A DNA stretch of 64,000 bases from Actinoplanes palleronii (GTDB lineage: Bacteria > Actinomycetota > Actinomycetes > Mycobacteriales > Micromonosporaceae), in contig NZ_BOMS01000005.1 of assembly GCF_016862315.1 (NCBI RefSeq), positions 1 to 64,000 of the forward strand. The letters are read 5' to 3'. Positions 47,911 to 56,926 of the stretch are shown here, in pieces. Below the pieces are notes generated by a model, which was not told the origin of the DNA, ran no database searches, and was given only the letters and a program-made list of their open reading frames with translations. Within the stretch, counting starts at the first letter, position 1; each line of letters starts with the position of its first letter. The position numbers and the translations under genes were made by a program.

Positions 47911-49490
47911 CCCGACACGGTAGTACGCAACGCCCGCAGCCGCCGGGCCTCGACCGGGTCGGTCACCGGGACGGCGGCGAGCAGCTCCTTGGTGTAGGCG
48001 TGCTGCGGCTGCTCGTACACCTGCGCGGTCGGTCCGATCTCGACCACCCGGCCCTCGCGCAGCACCGCGACCCGGTCGGCGATCTGCCGGAGCACGGCCA
48101 GGTCGTGCGAGACGAAGACCAGCGACAGGCCGAGCTCCGCACGCAGATCTTCGAGCAGCGCGAGGACCTGCGCCTGGGTGGTGACGTCCAGCGAGGACAC
48201 CGGCTCGTCGCAGACGATCAGGCGCGGGGACGGCGCCAGGGCCCGGGCGATGCCGACCCGCTGGCGCATGCCGCCGGAGAGCTGGTGCGGGTAGCGATCG
48301 TATTCGGACGCGGCCAGCCCGACCCGTTCCAGCAGCGCCGAGACCCGGCCGCGCGGGTCGCGCTCGCCCTGCAGGCGCAGCGGGTCGGCGATGCTCTCGC
48401 CGATCGAGCGCCGCGGGTTGAGCGACGACAGCGGGTCCTGGAAGACCATCTGCACCGAGCGTCCGCGCCGCCGGGAGATGTCCGCGCCGTCGAAGGTGAT
48501 CGTCCCGGCGGTGGGCCGGTCCAGGCCGACCATCATCCGGGCCAGGGTGGTCTTGCCGGTGCCGGACTCGCCGACGATGCCGAGCGTCTCACCGGCGTGC
48601 ACGTCGAGGCTGACGCCGTCGACCGCGCGGATCGGCGGCGGCTTGCGGAACGATCCGCGTCGCGGCTGCGGAAAATGCCGTTGTACGTCCCGTACTCGCA
48701 ACAGCGGCGCCCCGGTGATCTCCCGTGGCTCGCCGGGCTTGGGCACCGCGTCGAGCAGCGCCTTCGTGTACGGCTCCCGCGGCGACACCAGCACCGTCTC
48801 GGTCGCGCCGCGTTCGACCACCCGCCCGTCCCGCATCACCACCACGGTGTCGGCCGAGCCGGCCACCACGCCGAGGTCGTGGCTGATCAGCAACAGCGCG
48901 GCCCCGGTGGTGGCGCGCACCTCGTCGAGCAGGTCGAGGATCTGCGCCTGCACGGTCACGTCCAGCGCGGTGGTCGGCTCGTCCGCGACGATCAGTTGCG
49001 GACGGCAGGCGATCGCCATCGCGATCAGCGCCCGCTGCCGCATGCCCCCGGAGAACTGGTGAGGGTAGGCACCGGCCCGTCGCGCCGGGTCCGGGATGTG
49101 CACCTGACCGAGCACCTCGACGGCCCGGTCCCGGGCGGCCTTGCGGGACGCGCCGGTGTGCAGCCGGTACACCTCGGCGATCTGGTCGCCGATGGTGTGG
49201 AACGGGCTGAGCGCGGTGAGCGGCTCCTGGAACACCATCGAGATCCGGGCCCCGCGGATGTCCTTCCACGGCACGTCCGTGATCAGGTCCACGCCGTCGA
49301 AGTCGATCGTGCCGGTGACCGTCGCCGCCTCGTGCAGCCCGAGCAGGGCCAGCGCCGCCGAGCTCTTGCCGGAGCCGGACTCGCCGACGATCCCGAGCGT
49401 CCCGCCGGCCGGCAGCTCGAAGGAGAGCCCGTCGACCGCCAGCTTGTCGCGAAAGGAGATCCGCAGATCCTCCACTGTCAACAATGTCAT
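47907..49490 (-). CDS. oligopeptide ABC transporter, fused double ATPase (DppD-DppF type)
   Basis: 527 residues holding two complete ATPases in tandem. The first has Walker [10 protein letters not shown], signature FSGGMRQRA and Walker B LIVADEP; the second has [19 protein letters not shown] and LIVCDEP. Each ends with the oligopeptide-binding extension ([26 protein letters not shown]). The fusion replaces the usual two genes. Start at ATG 49490, overlapping the permease stop by 4 bp. It powers peptide or nickel-type import. Confidence 0.93.
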   Translation of the reverse strand: MTLLTVEDLRISFRDKLAVDGLSFELPAGGTLGIVGESGSGKSSAALALLGLHEAATVTGTIDFDGVDLITDVPWKDIRGARISMVFQEPLTALSPFHTIGDQIAEVYRLHTGASRKAARDRAVEVLGQVHIPDPARRAGAYPHQFSGGMRQRALIAMAIACRPQLIVADEPTTALDVTVQAQILDLLDEVRATTGAALLLISHDLGVVAGSADTVVVMRDGRVVERGATETVLVSPREPYTKALLDAVPKPGEPREITGAPLLRVRDVQRHFPQPRRGSFRKPPPIRAVDGVSLDVHAGETLGIVGESGTGKTTLARMMVGLDRPTAGTITFDGADISRRRGRSVQMVFQDPLSSLNPRRSIGESIADPLRLQGERDPRGRVSALLERVGLAASEYDRYPHQLSGGMRQRVGIARALAPSPRLIVCDEPVSSLDVTTQAQVLALLEDLRAELGLSLVFVSHDLAVLRQIADRVAVLREGRVVEIGPTAQVYEQPQHAYTKELLAAVPVTDPVEARRLRALRTTVSG

Positions 49491-50476
49491 CTGAGCTGCA
49501 CCCGGGGGTCGACGGCGGCGTAGAGCAGGTCGGCGGCCGCGTTGGCCACCACGATGAGCAGGCCGGTGAGCAGGGTGACCCCGACGACCACCGGCAGGTC
49601 GATCTGGTTGACCGCGCCGACCAGCAACTGGCCGACACCGGGCAGGCCGAACATCGTCTCGGTCAGCACCGCGGCGGTCATGATCTGGGCGAGGTCCACC
49701 GCGGTCAGCGTGACCAGCGGCAGCATCGCGCCGCGCAGCGCCCGCCGCCAGAGGATCCGGCGTTCCGGGATGCCGTACGCCCGGGCCGTCCGGATGTGGT
49801 CCTCGGCGAGGGCGTCCTGCAGCCCGGCCCGGGTCAGCCGGGCGTACGCCGCGGTCTGGATCACCGCGAGGGAGATCCACGGCAGCAGCAGGTTCTGCGC
49901 CCAGAGCAGCGGATCCACGGTGAACTTGACGTAGGACGGGAACGGCAGCCACTGCAGGTGCACGCAGAAGAGCAGGAGCAGCAGCAGGCCGACCAGGAAG
50001 ACCGGCACCGCGTACCCGGCCAGGATCAGGCCGTTGACGATCCGGTCGAGCACCCGGAAGCGGCGCAGCCCGGAGAGCACCCCGGCGCCGATGCCGGCCG
50101 CGAGCGACAGGATCTCGGCGCCGATCGCCAGGGAGAAGGAGACCGGGAGCCGGTCCAGCAGCAGCGCGGTGACCGGCTGGTCGGTCTCGAACGAGTAGCC
50201 CAGGCACGGCGCCGGGCAGTGCCGCACGTCCGGGCCGGCCGGGTAGTCCCGGCCGGTGAACAGGCCCTGGAGGAAGTGCAGGTACTGGGTCAGCACCGGG
50301 TCGTCCAGGCCCATCGCGGCGCGCACGTCGGCGAGCCGTTCCGGGGTGCAGCCCTTGCCGCAGGTCAGGATCGCCGGGTCGGACGGTGCCAGGTAGAACA
50401 GCGCGTAGACGATCGCGGACAGCGCGAGCAGGACGAACGCGGCGCCGAGGATCCGGCGGGCCAGGTAACCGATCAT
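49487..50476 (-). CDS. oligopeptide ABC transporter permease (DppB-like)
   Basis: 329 residues, six membrane helices. The first follows YLARRILGAAFVLLALSAIV; a large outside loop with cysteines (LTCGKGCTPER, RHCPAPCLGYS) comes between helices 1 and 2. The docking loop is AYARLTRAGLQDALAEDHIR followed by TARAYGI. The ATG overlaps the upstream permease stop (ATGA). It forms the channel with the 50473-51396 product. The four cysteines in the external loop may form disulfides. Confidence 0.92.
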   Translation of the reverse strand: MIGYLARRILGAAFVLLALSAIVYALFYLAPSDPAILTCGKGCTPERLADVRAAMGLDDPVLTQYLHFLQGLFTGRDYPAGPDVRHCPAPCLGYSFETDQPVTALLLDRLPVSFSLAIGAEILSLAAGIGAGVLSGLRRFRVLDRIVNGLILAGYAVPVFLVGLLLLLLFCVHLQWLPFPSYVKFTVDPLLWAQNLLLPWISLAVIQTAAYARLTRAGLQDALAEDHIRTARAYGIPERRILWRRALRGAMLPLVTLTAVDLAQIMTAAVLTETMFGLPGVGQLLVGAVNQIDLPVVVGVTLLTGLLIVVANAAADLLYAAVDPRVQLR

Positions 50477-51396
50477 CGGGTCAGCTCCCGCTGGCGTGGG
50501 TCGAGGGCCCGGCGCAGACCGTTGGCGACTAGGACGAACGCGAGCAGGGCGAGGAACAGCATCAGCGCCGGGAGGAAGACGTAGAACGGGTCGGCGCGGA
50601 ACCAGGTGGTCGCGGTGGAGAGCATCTGGCCCCAGGACGGTGTCGGCGGGCGTACCCCGACGCCCAGGAACGAGAGGCCGGCCTCGACCACCATGTTGGT
50701 GGGCAGCAGCAGAGCCGCGTAGGTCAGGATCGGCGCGGTCAGGCCGGGCAGGATCTCCCGCCGGGCGACCCGCCACCAGGGCGCGCCGGCCACCTGGGCG
50801 GCCGCCACGTAGTCGCGGGTGCGCAGGCTGAGCGTCTCACCGCGGGACAGCCGGGCGGTGCCGCCCCAGCCGAGCACCGCGATCACGGCGGCCAGCAGCA
50901 CCGGGCGGGGCCAGTCCTGCGGCACGATGGCGAGCAGCGAGATCGCCATGACCAGCACCGGTACCGACAGGACCAGGTCGATGACCCGGCTCAGCCCGGA
51001 GTCCAGCCACCGGCCGCCGAGCCCGGCGGCCACCCCGACGGTCACGCCGAGCAGCACCTCCAGGAACGTGGCGGCGACGGCGACCCCGACCGACACCTGC
51101 GCGCCGTAGACCAGCCGGGCGAACAGGTCACGGCCGGTGCCGGGCTCGACGCCGAGCCAGTGCTCGCCGCTGATCCCGCCGAAACCGCCGATCGGCACAC
51201 CGCCGCGGGCCGAGTCGAGCAGCGTGTCGTGGTAGGTCGTGTAGTCCTGGCCGGCGAGCGCGGCCAGCAGGGGCGCGGTGAGCGCGACAAGCACCATGAG
51301 GCCGGCGATCACCGCGCCGGTGACGAAACCGCGGTCCCGCCGCAGGGCGGCGAGCGCCCTGGACGGGACCGGCGGTGCTGGTGGAGCGGTCGTCAC
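50473..51396 (-). CDS. oligopeptide ABC transporter permease (DppC-like)
   Basis: 307 residues with an N-terminal OppC-type helix (GFVTGAVIAGLMVLVALTAP), five further helices and the docking loop RDYVAAAQVAGAPWWRVARR. GTG start overlapping the binding-protein stop (GTGA). Second gene of the operon. Confidence 0.92.
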   Translation of the reverse strand: MTTAPPAPPVPSRALAALRRDRGFVTGAVIAGLMVLVALTAPLLAALAGQDYTTYHDTLLDSARGGVPIGGFGGISGEHWLGVEPGTGRDLFARLVYGAQVSVGVAVAATFLEVLLGVTVGVAAGLGGRWLDSGLSRVIDLVLSVPVLVMAISLLAIVPQDWPRPVLLAAVIAVLGWGGTARLSRGETLSLRTRDYVAAAQVAGAPWWRVARREILPGLTAPILTYAALLLPTNMVVEAGLSFLGVGVRPPTPSWGQMLSTATTWFRADPFYVFLPALMLFLALLAFVLVANGLRRALDPRQRELTR

Positions 51397-53087
51397 TTGA
51401 CCGAGATCCGGGAGATGTCGAGCTGCCCGCGCCAGCCGTCGGCGTACGCGTTCTTGACGTTCTTGCCGACCAGATAGACGTCCTTCTCGTGGGTCAGCGG
51501 CAGGACCAGGGCCAGCGCGCCGAGCTTCGCGTCCAGGGCACCCCAGCGGGCGGCCGCGGCGGCCGGGTCGGTGAGCGCGTTGATCGCGTCGATCTCGGTG
51601 TTCACGGCCGGGTCGTTGTACTGGGCCAGGTTGAAGTTGCCGCCGGCCGTGATGATCTGGCGACCGTCGAAGATCGGGATCAGGAACGGCCCGCCGGACG
51701 GCCAGTCGGCGCCCCAGGTGGCAAGCGCCAGGCCGGGCTGGGTGGCCGGCTTGCCGGTGACGTCGCGGTAGGTGGCGGCGTCGATCGCGTTCAGCTTCAC
51801 CGTGACGCCGGCCTGCTTGAACGCCTCCTGGATGGCCGAGGCCACCTTCGGGCCGATGCCCTCGCTGTCGTCGTTCTCGTACGCCAGGTCGATGCTCAGG
51901 TTGCTCAGCCCGGCCTCGGCCAGGACCTGCTTGGCCTTGTCCGGGTTACCGGTGTCGCCGGCCGGGAAGTGGTCGTACGCCTGGTAGCCGAGCGCCTTCT
52001 GCGGGGGCAGGAACGTGGTCGACGGGCCGACCACCGCGGAGCCGCCGAGCGCGTTCACCACCGAGGTGCGGTTGATCGCGTACGACAGCGCCTCGCGCAC
52101 CTTCGGGTTGTCGAACGGCGCCTTCTTCGTGTTGAACGCCAGGTACGTGGTCGACGGGAACTCGCCCCGGGTGACCCGCTTGTCCAGCTCGGAGCCGGTG
52201 CCCAGCTGGGCGAGCTGCTCCGGGCCGACGACCGCGTCGGTGGTGACCGCGTTGGCGTCGCCACCCGCGCCGGTGACCAGCCGCTGGTTGATCACGGCGG
52301 AGTCCAGGCCGGAGGTGACCTCGATCCGGTCCGGGCAGGCGTACCGCAGCTCGTCGACGCTCTGCGACCAGTGCGTGTTGCGGACCAGGACCAGCGACTT
52401 CTTCGGCTCGTACGACTCGACCTGGTACGGGCCCGACGAGATCGGGTGCTTCTCGTACTCGGTGCCGGAGTCCTTGGCCTTCGGCACCGGCGCGAACTGG
52501 GTCGCGGTGGCCAGGTACGGGAAGTCACCCTCGGGCTTGCTCAGCTTGAAGATGATCGTCTTGTCGTCCGGCGTCTCGATCGCCTTGATGCCCTCGGGCT
52601 GCTTGTACGGGCCCTGGTAGGAGGCCGCGCCGTCCAGCCAGTCGCGCAGGTAGGGCGCGCCGCCGGGCAGTTCGGGGGCGAACGAGCGCTCGATGCCGTA
52701 CTTCACGTCGGCCGCGGTGATCGGCGTGCCGTCCTCGAACTGGATGCCGTCGCGCAGGTGGTAGGTCCAGGTCTTCGCGCCGTCCGACGGGGTGCCGAGG
52801 TCGGTGGCCAGGTCCGGCGCGGCCTTGGCACCGGCCTCGCCGGGCTGCCGGTTGCGGGTGGTCAGCGTCCGGAACAGCAGCGACGGGATGTTGCCGCCGC
52901 CGGAGGTGTAGAGCCGGGCCGGGTCGAGGTGGGTGATCCCGCCCTGGTTGAGCACGGTGAGCGTGCCACCCTGGCAGGTCTTCGGGTCGAACGCCGCGCC
53001 GGAGGTGGTGGTGTCGCCACCACCGCCGCCCTGGCAGCCGGCGAGCAGCACGGTCGCCGTGAGAACGATAGGCACGAATCTGCGCAT
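51393..53087 (-). CDS. oligopeptide ABC transporter substrate-binding lipoprotein (family 5)
   Basis: 564 residues. Lipobox LLAGC (Cys18) and a Gly-rich spacer precede a family 5 binding protein: GGTLTVLNQGGITHLDPARL, WTYHLRDGIQFEDGTPITAA, FNTKKAPFDNPKVREALSYA. It is the first gene of the five-gene operon (binding protein, two permeases, fused ATPase, DinB-like). Size and class suggest peptides; nickel-chelator or glycan-peptide cargo cannot be excluded. Confidence 0.93.
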   Translation of the reverse strand: MRRFVPIVLTATVLLAGCQGGGGGDTTTSGAAFDPKTCQGGTLTVLNQGGITHLDPARLYTSGGGNIPSLLFRTLTTRNRQPGEAGAKAAPDLATDLGTPSDGAKTWTYHLRDGIQFEDGTPITAADVKYGIERSFAPELPGGAPYLRDWLDGAASYQGPYKQPEGIKAIETPDDKTIIFKLSKPEGDFPYLATATQFAPVPKAKDSGTEYEKHPISSGPYQVESYEPKKSLVLVRNTHWSQSVDELRYACPDRIEVTSGLDSAVINQRLVTGAGGDANAVTTDAVVGPEQLAQLGTGSELDKRVTRGEFPSTTYLAFNTKKAPFDNPKVREALSYAINRTSVVNALGGSAVVGPSTTFLPPQKALGYQAYDHFPAGDTGNPDKAKQVLAEAGLSNLSIDLAYENDDSEGIGPKVASAIQEAFKQAGVTVKLNAIDAATYRDVTGKPATQPGLALATWGADWPSGGPFLIPIFDGRQIITAGGNFNLAQYNDPAVNTEIDAINALTDPAAAAARWGALDAKLGALALVLPLTHEKDVYLVGKNVKNAYADGWRGQLDISRISVK

Positions 53088-53123
53088 GAGGTTTCCTTAG
53101 GACGGAGCCACAACGCAAGCGAA

Positions 53124-53140
53124 CCTATCGGATCGATAGG
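53124..53140. promoter_or_regulatory. candidate operator of the peptide-ABC operon
   Basis: CCTATCGGATCGATAGG, an inverted repeat with 6-bp perfect ends, 37 bp upstream of the first gene's start codon and near the expected promoter. Followed by an AT-richer stretch up to 53190. Confidence 0.45.
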
Positions 53141-53204
53141 CAATGTGCACTATCCCCGCAACAATCGAAGCATATCGTTTAAATTCCGGCTCGTCCGGAC
53201 CTCC

Positions 53205-53549
53205 TCACACCTGATCGGGTGCGGTCACCGGCTCGGAGACGTCCCAGTGCTCGACGATCAGGTCGCCCTCGAAGCGCCAGATGTCGACGACCGCCTCGCC
53301 GAGGCCGCCCTCCTGCGGGATGAGCTGGTAGTGGGCGACCACGAACTCCTCGTCCGCGATCACCCGCTTCAGGTCCAGGGTCGAGGTCGCGATCGGGCCG
53401 GTGGAGACGAACTCGATCCAGGCGTCCCGGTCCCGCGGGCTCTCCGGGTCGTGGTTGACGAAGTCCTCGCGGATGATCTCGCGCAACACCTCGACGTCAC
53501 CGGCGGCGAACCGCCCGAACGCGTCCAGGAAAATGTCCTTGATGGTCAT
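53205..53549 (-). CDS. SnoaL-like NTF2-fold protein
   Basis: 114 residues: TIKDIFLDAFGRFAAGDVEV, FVNHDPESPRDRDAWIEFVS, KRVIADEEFVVAHYQLI, VVDIWRFEGDLIVEHWDVSE. The His-Asp pair in VNHDP and the terminal EHWDV are typical of SnoaL/ester-cyclase-like small proteins. Function is unknown; possibly an isomerase or polyketide cyclase relative. It stands alone upstream of the peptide-ABC operon. Confidence 0.8.
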   Translation of the reverse strand: MTIKDIFLDAFGRFAAGDVEVLREIIREDFVNHDPESPRDRDAWIEFVSTGPIATSTLDLKRVIADEEFVVAHYQLIPQEGGLGEAVVDIWRFEGDLIVEHWDVSEPVTAPDQV

Positions 53550-53585
53550 CCCCGCACCATGACATCGCGGCGGCGGCGCCGTCGA

Positions 53586-53600
53586 TTACCGGCCCGGTAA
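53586..53600. promoter_or_regulatory. perfect palindrome in divergent intergenic region
   Basis: TTACCGGCCCGGTAA, symmetric about a central C, 37 bp upstream of the SnoaL-like start. In the same 270-bp gap AATCGGACAA is repeated at 53643 and 53684. These are candidate regulator sites for the divergent genes; no regulator is adjacent. Confidence 0.4.
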
Positions 53601-53821
53601 CCATGCGGCGCTATAGCACCGTTTGACCCGGCCCGCTGTCAAAATCGGACAATTCTGCCCGGATGGCCGGGCCAGTGATGCGCCAATCGGACAAATGGCG
53701 TGCACTCGCCAGCGGGTCGGCGCCCGATATCGCGGAATCCTGACCTGCCGAAACGTACGTTCCCTAGGCGACGTCCGGCCATTTCCGGGCGCTTCCCATT
53801 CACCTTCGCTAGGAGATGTCC

Positions 53822-54454
53822 ATGCTGAGCGCGATCGCCACCGGCGCCCTGCTCCTCTCGTCACTGACCGGCGCACCCGCCATGGCGTGGCACGGCGCGC
53901 CGCCCCCATCGGACAGGATGGTCATCGACGTGGTGGCCGCGAACGGTTCCGGCTGCCCCGACAAGACCGCCAATGTCCAGGTCTCGCCGGACAACACCGC
54001 GTTCACGGTCACCTACAGCGACTTCATCGCGCAGGTCGGCCCGGACGCCAAGCCCACCGACTTCCGCAAGAACTGCCAGCTCGCGCTGAACGTGCACGTG
54101 CCGGACGGCTACACCTACGCGGTGGCCGGCGCGGACTACCGCGGGTACGGGCACCTCGAGGAGGGTGCGACCGGCTCGGAGACGGCGTTCTACTACTTCC
54201 AGGGCGAGGCGCACACCACCCGGATCAAGCACGACTTCAAGGGCTGGATGGACAGCGACTGGCAGCAGACCGACAAGGTCGCGATCAGCTCGATGTCCTT
54301 CCTGCCGTGCGGGGAGCAGCGATACCTGAACGTCAACACCGAGCTGCGGGTGAACGCCGGCTGGTCGAAGCGGACCACCACCAGCTTCCTGACCATGGAC
54401 TCGTCCGACGGCAACCTGGACACCCAGTACCACGTCTCCTGGATGAAGTGCTGA
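53822..54454 (+). CDS. secreted DUF4360 protein
   Basis: 210 residues with a signal peptide (1-24, ending GAPAMA). The mature part shows DUF4360 hallmarks: VIDVVAANGSGCPDKTANVQ, SPDNTAFTVTYSDFIAQVG, RKNCQLALNVHVPDGYTYAV and ADYRGYGHLEEGATGSETAF. Cysteines probably pair. The family is common in fungi and actinobacteria and of unknown function. The start is the second of two near ATGs (53822), giving a six-base gap from AGGAG. Confidence 0.85.
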   Translation: MLSAIATGALLLSSLTGAPAMAWHGAPPPSDRMVIDVVAANGSGCPDKTANVQVSPDNTAFTVTYSDFIAQVGPDAKPTDFRKNCQLALNVHVPDGYTYAVAGADYRGYGHLEEGATGSETAFYYFQGEAHTTRIKHDFKGWMDSDWQQTDKVAISSMSFLPCGEQRYLNVNTELRVNAGWSKRTTTSFLTMDSSDGNLDTQYHVSWMKC

Positions 54455-54470
54455 GCGCTGCTTGACAGGC

Positions 54471-54499
54471 CCGGCCGCTCCCCTGAGGGGGGCGGCCGG
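54471..54499 (+). terminator. hairpin terminator after the DUF4360 gene
   Basis: CCGGCCGCTCCCC, a short TGA-containing loop, then GGGGGGCGGCCGG, followed by TTCTCTGCTT. 16 bp past the stop. Confidence 0.75.
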
Positions 54500-54515
54500 T
54501 TCTCTGCTTCACTAC

Positions 54516-54550
54516 TTGACATTCACCAGTACTGGTCTAAGTATAGGAGC
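54516..54550 (+). promoter_or_regulatory. promoter with embedded palindrome for the PadR gene
   Basis: -35 TTGACA (54516-54521), 16-bp spacer, -10 TAAGTA (54538-54543), ribosome-binding site AGGAG just before the ATG. The spacer contains the perfect palindrome ACCAGTACTGGT (54525-54536), ideally placed for autorepression by the PadR product. The start codon is only about 8 bases past the -10, so the transcript would be nearly leaderless. Confidence 0.7.
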
Positions 54551-54907
54551 ATGACCCACGACCCACAGCTACTCAAAGGGGTCCTGTCACTGCTGCTCAT
54601 GCACCTGCTCGCCGAGCGGGAGTCGTATGGGTACGAGGTGGTCCAGCGGCTGCAGGCGGCCGGCTTCGAGGACGTGCTGGAGGGCAGCGTCTATCCGGCG
54701 CTGAACCGCCTGCACCGGGAGGGTCTGGTGGCCACCCGGCTGGTGCCGTCGCCGAACGGGCCGGCCCGCAAGTACTACCGGCTGTCCGACGACGGGCAGC
54801 GGGCGCTCACCGACTCCACCTCCGCCTGGGACCGGCACGTGGCCGGGGTCCAAGCAGTGCTGTCCCGCCCCCTGGGGCCCATCCCTTCTTCTGACGGAGG
54901 ACGTTGA
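54551..54907 (+). CDS. PadR-family transcriptional regulator
   Basis: 118 residues: LLKGVLSLLLMHLLAERESY, then GYEVVQRLQAAGFEDVLEGS, VYPALNRLHREGLV and the wing NGPARKYYRLSDDG. It would repress its own operon through the palindrome in its promoter. The next gene starts 1 bp after its stop. Confidence 0.92.
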   Translation: MTHDPQLLKGVLSLLLMHLLAERESYGYEVVQRLQAAGFEDVLEGSVYPALNRLHREGLVATRLVPSPNGPARKYYRLSDDGQRALTDSTSAWDRHVAGVQAVLSRPLGPIPSSDGGR

Positions 54908-54908
54908 C

Positions 54909-55457
54909 ATGGCTATCGGATGGTTCGGCCGGCTGCGCATCGAGGGCCTGGTCTGGATGCTCGACCAGCAGCTCTACGACCTGCCGCGGGCCCAGCGGAT
55001 CAGCACCCGGCGCGAGGTGCGGGCCAACCTGATCGAGGCGGCCACCGACCTCGGCGCGGGCGAGGCGCTGCGCCGGATCGGCGGGAGCCGGGGGCTGGCC
55101 GAGCAGTATCTGCGTGCCGAGTTCGGTGACCGGCCACGGCCCTCGTGGATCGGGGCGATCGTCGCGGCGGGGCTGGTCCCGATGCTGCTCAAATACGTCT
55201 TCGCGGAGGCGGCCGCCTCGTTCCGGGACGGGGTGACGGCTGCCGACCCGCACGTGAGCGGGACGTTCGTGTCGACCGGGCTCGAGTACCTGCAGGCGGC
55301 ACAGACGTTCACCTTCACCGACGGCTCGTGGGGCAACTCGGGTGGGGGCTGGGCTCCGCTGGCGTACGCGATCTGGCTCTTGTCGGTCGTCGCCGCCGGA
55401 CGCCTCTGGCGGGTCCGGTTTTCCTCTCATGTCGGTGCGGCCCGCGCCGACAACTAA
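54909..55457 (+). CDS. HAAS-domain membrane protein linked to PadR
   Basis: 182 residues. The first 75 form a helical domain (WMLDQQLYDLPRAQRISTRR, then EVRANLIEAATDLGAGEALR) like the HAAS or permease-prefix domains seen with PadR regulators. Two or three membrane segments follow (WIGAIVAAGLVPMLLKYVF and WAPLAYAIWLLSVVAAGRLW). Such proteins often precede ABC-2 or FtsX-like permeases, but none follows here. Its role may be a membrane sensor for the PadR protein. Confidence 0.72.
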   Translation: MAIGWFGRLRIEGLVWMLDQQLYDLPRAQRISTRREVRANLIEAATDLGAGEALRRIGGSRGLAEQYLRAEFGDRPRPSWIGAIVAAGLVPMLLKYVFAEAAASFRDGVTAADPHVSGTFVSTGLEYLQAAQTFTFTDGSWGNSGGGWAPLAYAIWLLSVVAAGRLWRVRFSSHVGAARADN

Positions 55458-55600
55458 CCCCGAGCGGATCTCCGGCCGGCCCGGAGATTCGCAACCGGCG
55501 GGCACCTTTTCGGGCACCGTCGTGTCACCCGTGATCCCGGAATCTTCTCTCCATGCCCGGCGGGCAACACCGCCGGACAACTCGGGGGAGATTCCACTTG

Positions 55601-56641
55601 ATGCGCTCGACGCTGCGCAAGACCGTACTGACGCTGACCGCTCTCGCTGCCGGCTTCGGCATCGCGACGGCCGCGCCGGCCTCGGCCCAGGCCGCGCCGA
55701 CCAAGTCCTGCGTCACCGGGGACAAGCTGGTGCCCAGCTGCGGTGTGCTGTGGGGCGCCGCGGCCGGCGGGTTCACCGGCAAGCCGCGCGACGCCGAGCA
55801 CCGCGCCTGGGAGAAGACCAGCGGGCGGGACGCGACGATCTTCCACACGTACCACAAGGGTGACGAGAAGTTCCCGACCGACGCGGAGATCGCGATGGCC
55901 CGGGACAAGGCGCACCCGCGGGTGCTGCTGCTGAACTGGCGCGTCGAGTACGGCAGCACCTGGGCCGCCGTGGCCGCGGGCAAGCAGGACAAGCGGATCG
56001 ACGCGTTCGCCGCCCGGCTCAAGAGCAAGTTCACCGAGAAGTTCTTCCTGGTGCTCAACCATGAGCCGGAGGACGACGTGCGTACCGACGCGAAGTCGGG
56101 CATGACGGCCAAGGACTTCGCCAAGTCGTTCCGGCACGTGATCCAGCGGCTGCGCGCGCAGGGTGTCGGCAACGCGGTGAGCGTCGTGGCGTACATGGGC
56201 AGCGAGAAGTGGATGGCTCAGTCCTGGTGGAAGGACCTCTACCCGGGCAACGACGTCGTCGACTGGATCGGCCTGGACTCGTACGTCAGCTCGGAGAAGA
56301 ACTACTACCACGCGGGTGTGTTCAAGGACCTGCTGGACCGTAAGGCCAAGGGCGGCACCGGCTTCTACGACTGGGCCACCACCAACCACGCCGCCAAGCC
56401 GATCATGGTCGCCGAGTGGGGCGCGTACCACCGCCTCGGCAAGGTCGTCTCGAAGGTCGCGCAGTTCGACAGCGTCCTGCCGGAGCTGGCCAAGCGCCCG
56501 GCGATCAAGGCGATCGTCTACTTCGACACGAAGAAGGACCTGTTCGGCGACCGCGACATCAGCATCGACAGCACCCCGGCGTCGCTGGCCTCGTTCCGCA
56601 AGCTGGCCGCGAACCCGCTCTTCAACGTGACGGTCCGCTGA
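55601..56641 (+). CDS. secreted GH26-like glycoside hydrolase
   Basis: 346 residues with a signal peptide (1-32, ASAQAA). The barrel shows CGVLWGAAAGGFTGKPRDAE, IFHTYHKGDEKFP, LVLNHEPEDDV with a probable acid/base Glu, VDWIGLDSYVSS and the probable nucleophile Glu in IMVAEWGAYH. These match clan GH-A, best GH26 (beta-mannanase/xylanase), though distant. A GGGGGAG ribosome-binding site precedes the ATG. It would cut plant or cell-surface glycans. Confidence 0.78.
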   Translation: MRSTLRKTVLTLTALAAGFGIATAAPASAQAAPTKSCVTGDKLVPSCGVLWGAAAGGFTGKPRDAEHRAWEKTSGRDATIFHTYHKGDEKFPTDAEIAMARDKAHPRVLLLNWRVEYGSTWAAVAAGKQDKRIDAFAARLKSKFTEKFFLVLNHEPEDDVRTDAKSGMTAKDFAKSFRHVIQRLRAQGVGNAVSVVAYMGSEKWMAQSWWKDLYPGNDVVDWIGLDSYVSSEKNYYHAGVFKDLLDRKAKGGTGFYDWATTNHAAKPIMVAEWGAYHRLGKVVSKVAQFDSVLPELAKRPAIKAIVYFDTKKDLFGDRDISIDSTPASLASFRKLAANPLFNVTVR

Positions 56642-56655
56642 CCCCTGTTCCACCA

Positions 56656-56915
56656 CGAGCCGCCCGGCATCCCTGCCGGGCGGCTCGTCCCGTTCCCACC
56701 CTGCACACGGTCCGGCATCCCACCGGACCGCTCATCCCGTTCCCACCCTGCACACGGTCCGGCATCCCACCGGACCGCTCATCCCGGTGCGGCCCTGCAC
56801 ACGATCCGGCATCCATCGGATCGCTCGCCCCGCTCACACCCTGCACACGGCGGCATCCCTGCCAGGCGGCTCGTCCCCGCCCTTCGCACGGTCCGGCTTT
56901 GCGCCGGACCGTGCG
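56656..56915. repeat. array of about six related hairpins, 46-48 bp period
   Basis: Stem-loops at 56656-56687, 56708-56730, 56755-56777, 56802-56823, about 56848-56870 and 56885-56915. Most have a GGCATCC apex and are separated by a conserved ACCCTGCACA spacer. The stems differ in sequence, but most stay paired (CGGTCCGG with CCGGACCG, CGATCCG with CGGATCG), and the last has 13 perfect pairs. The array fills the gap between the GH26 gene and the convergent Gly-rich protein gene, so it can stop transcription from both sides. Confidence 0.85.
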
Positions 56916-56926
56916 TTCCGCTGCGG

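Noticed and set aside
56656..56915. CRISPR-like array (regular 46-48 bp period)
   Set aside because: The varying parts are self-complementary stems and the constant parts are spacers; there are no identical repeats with unique spacers and no cas genes nearby.
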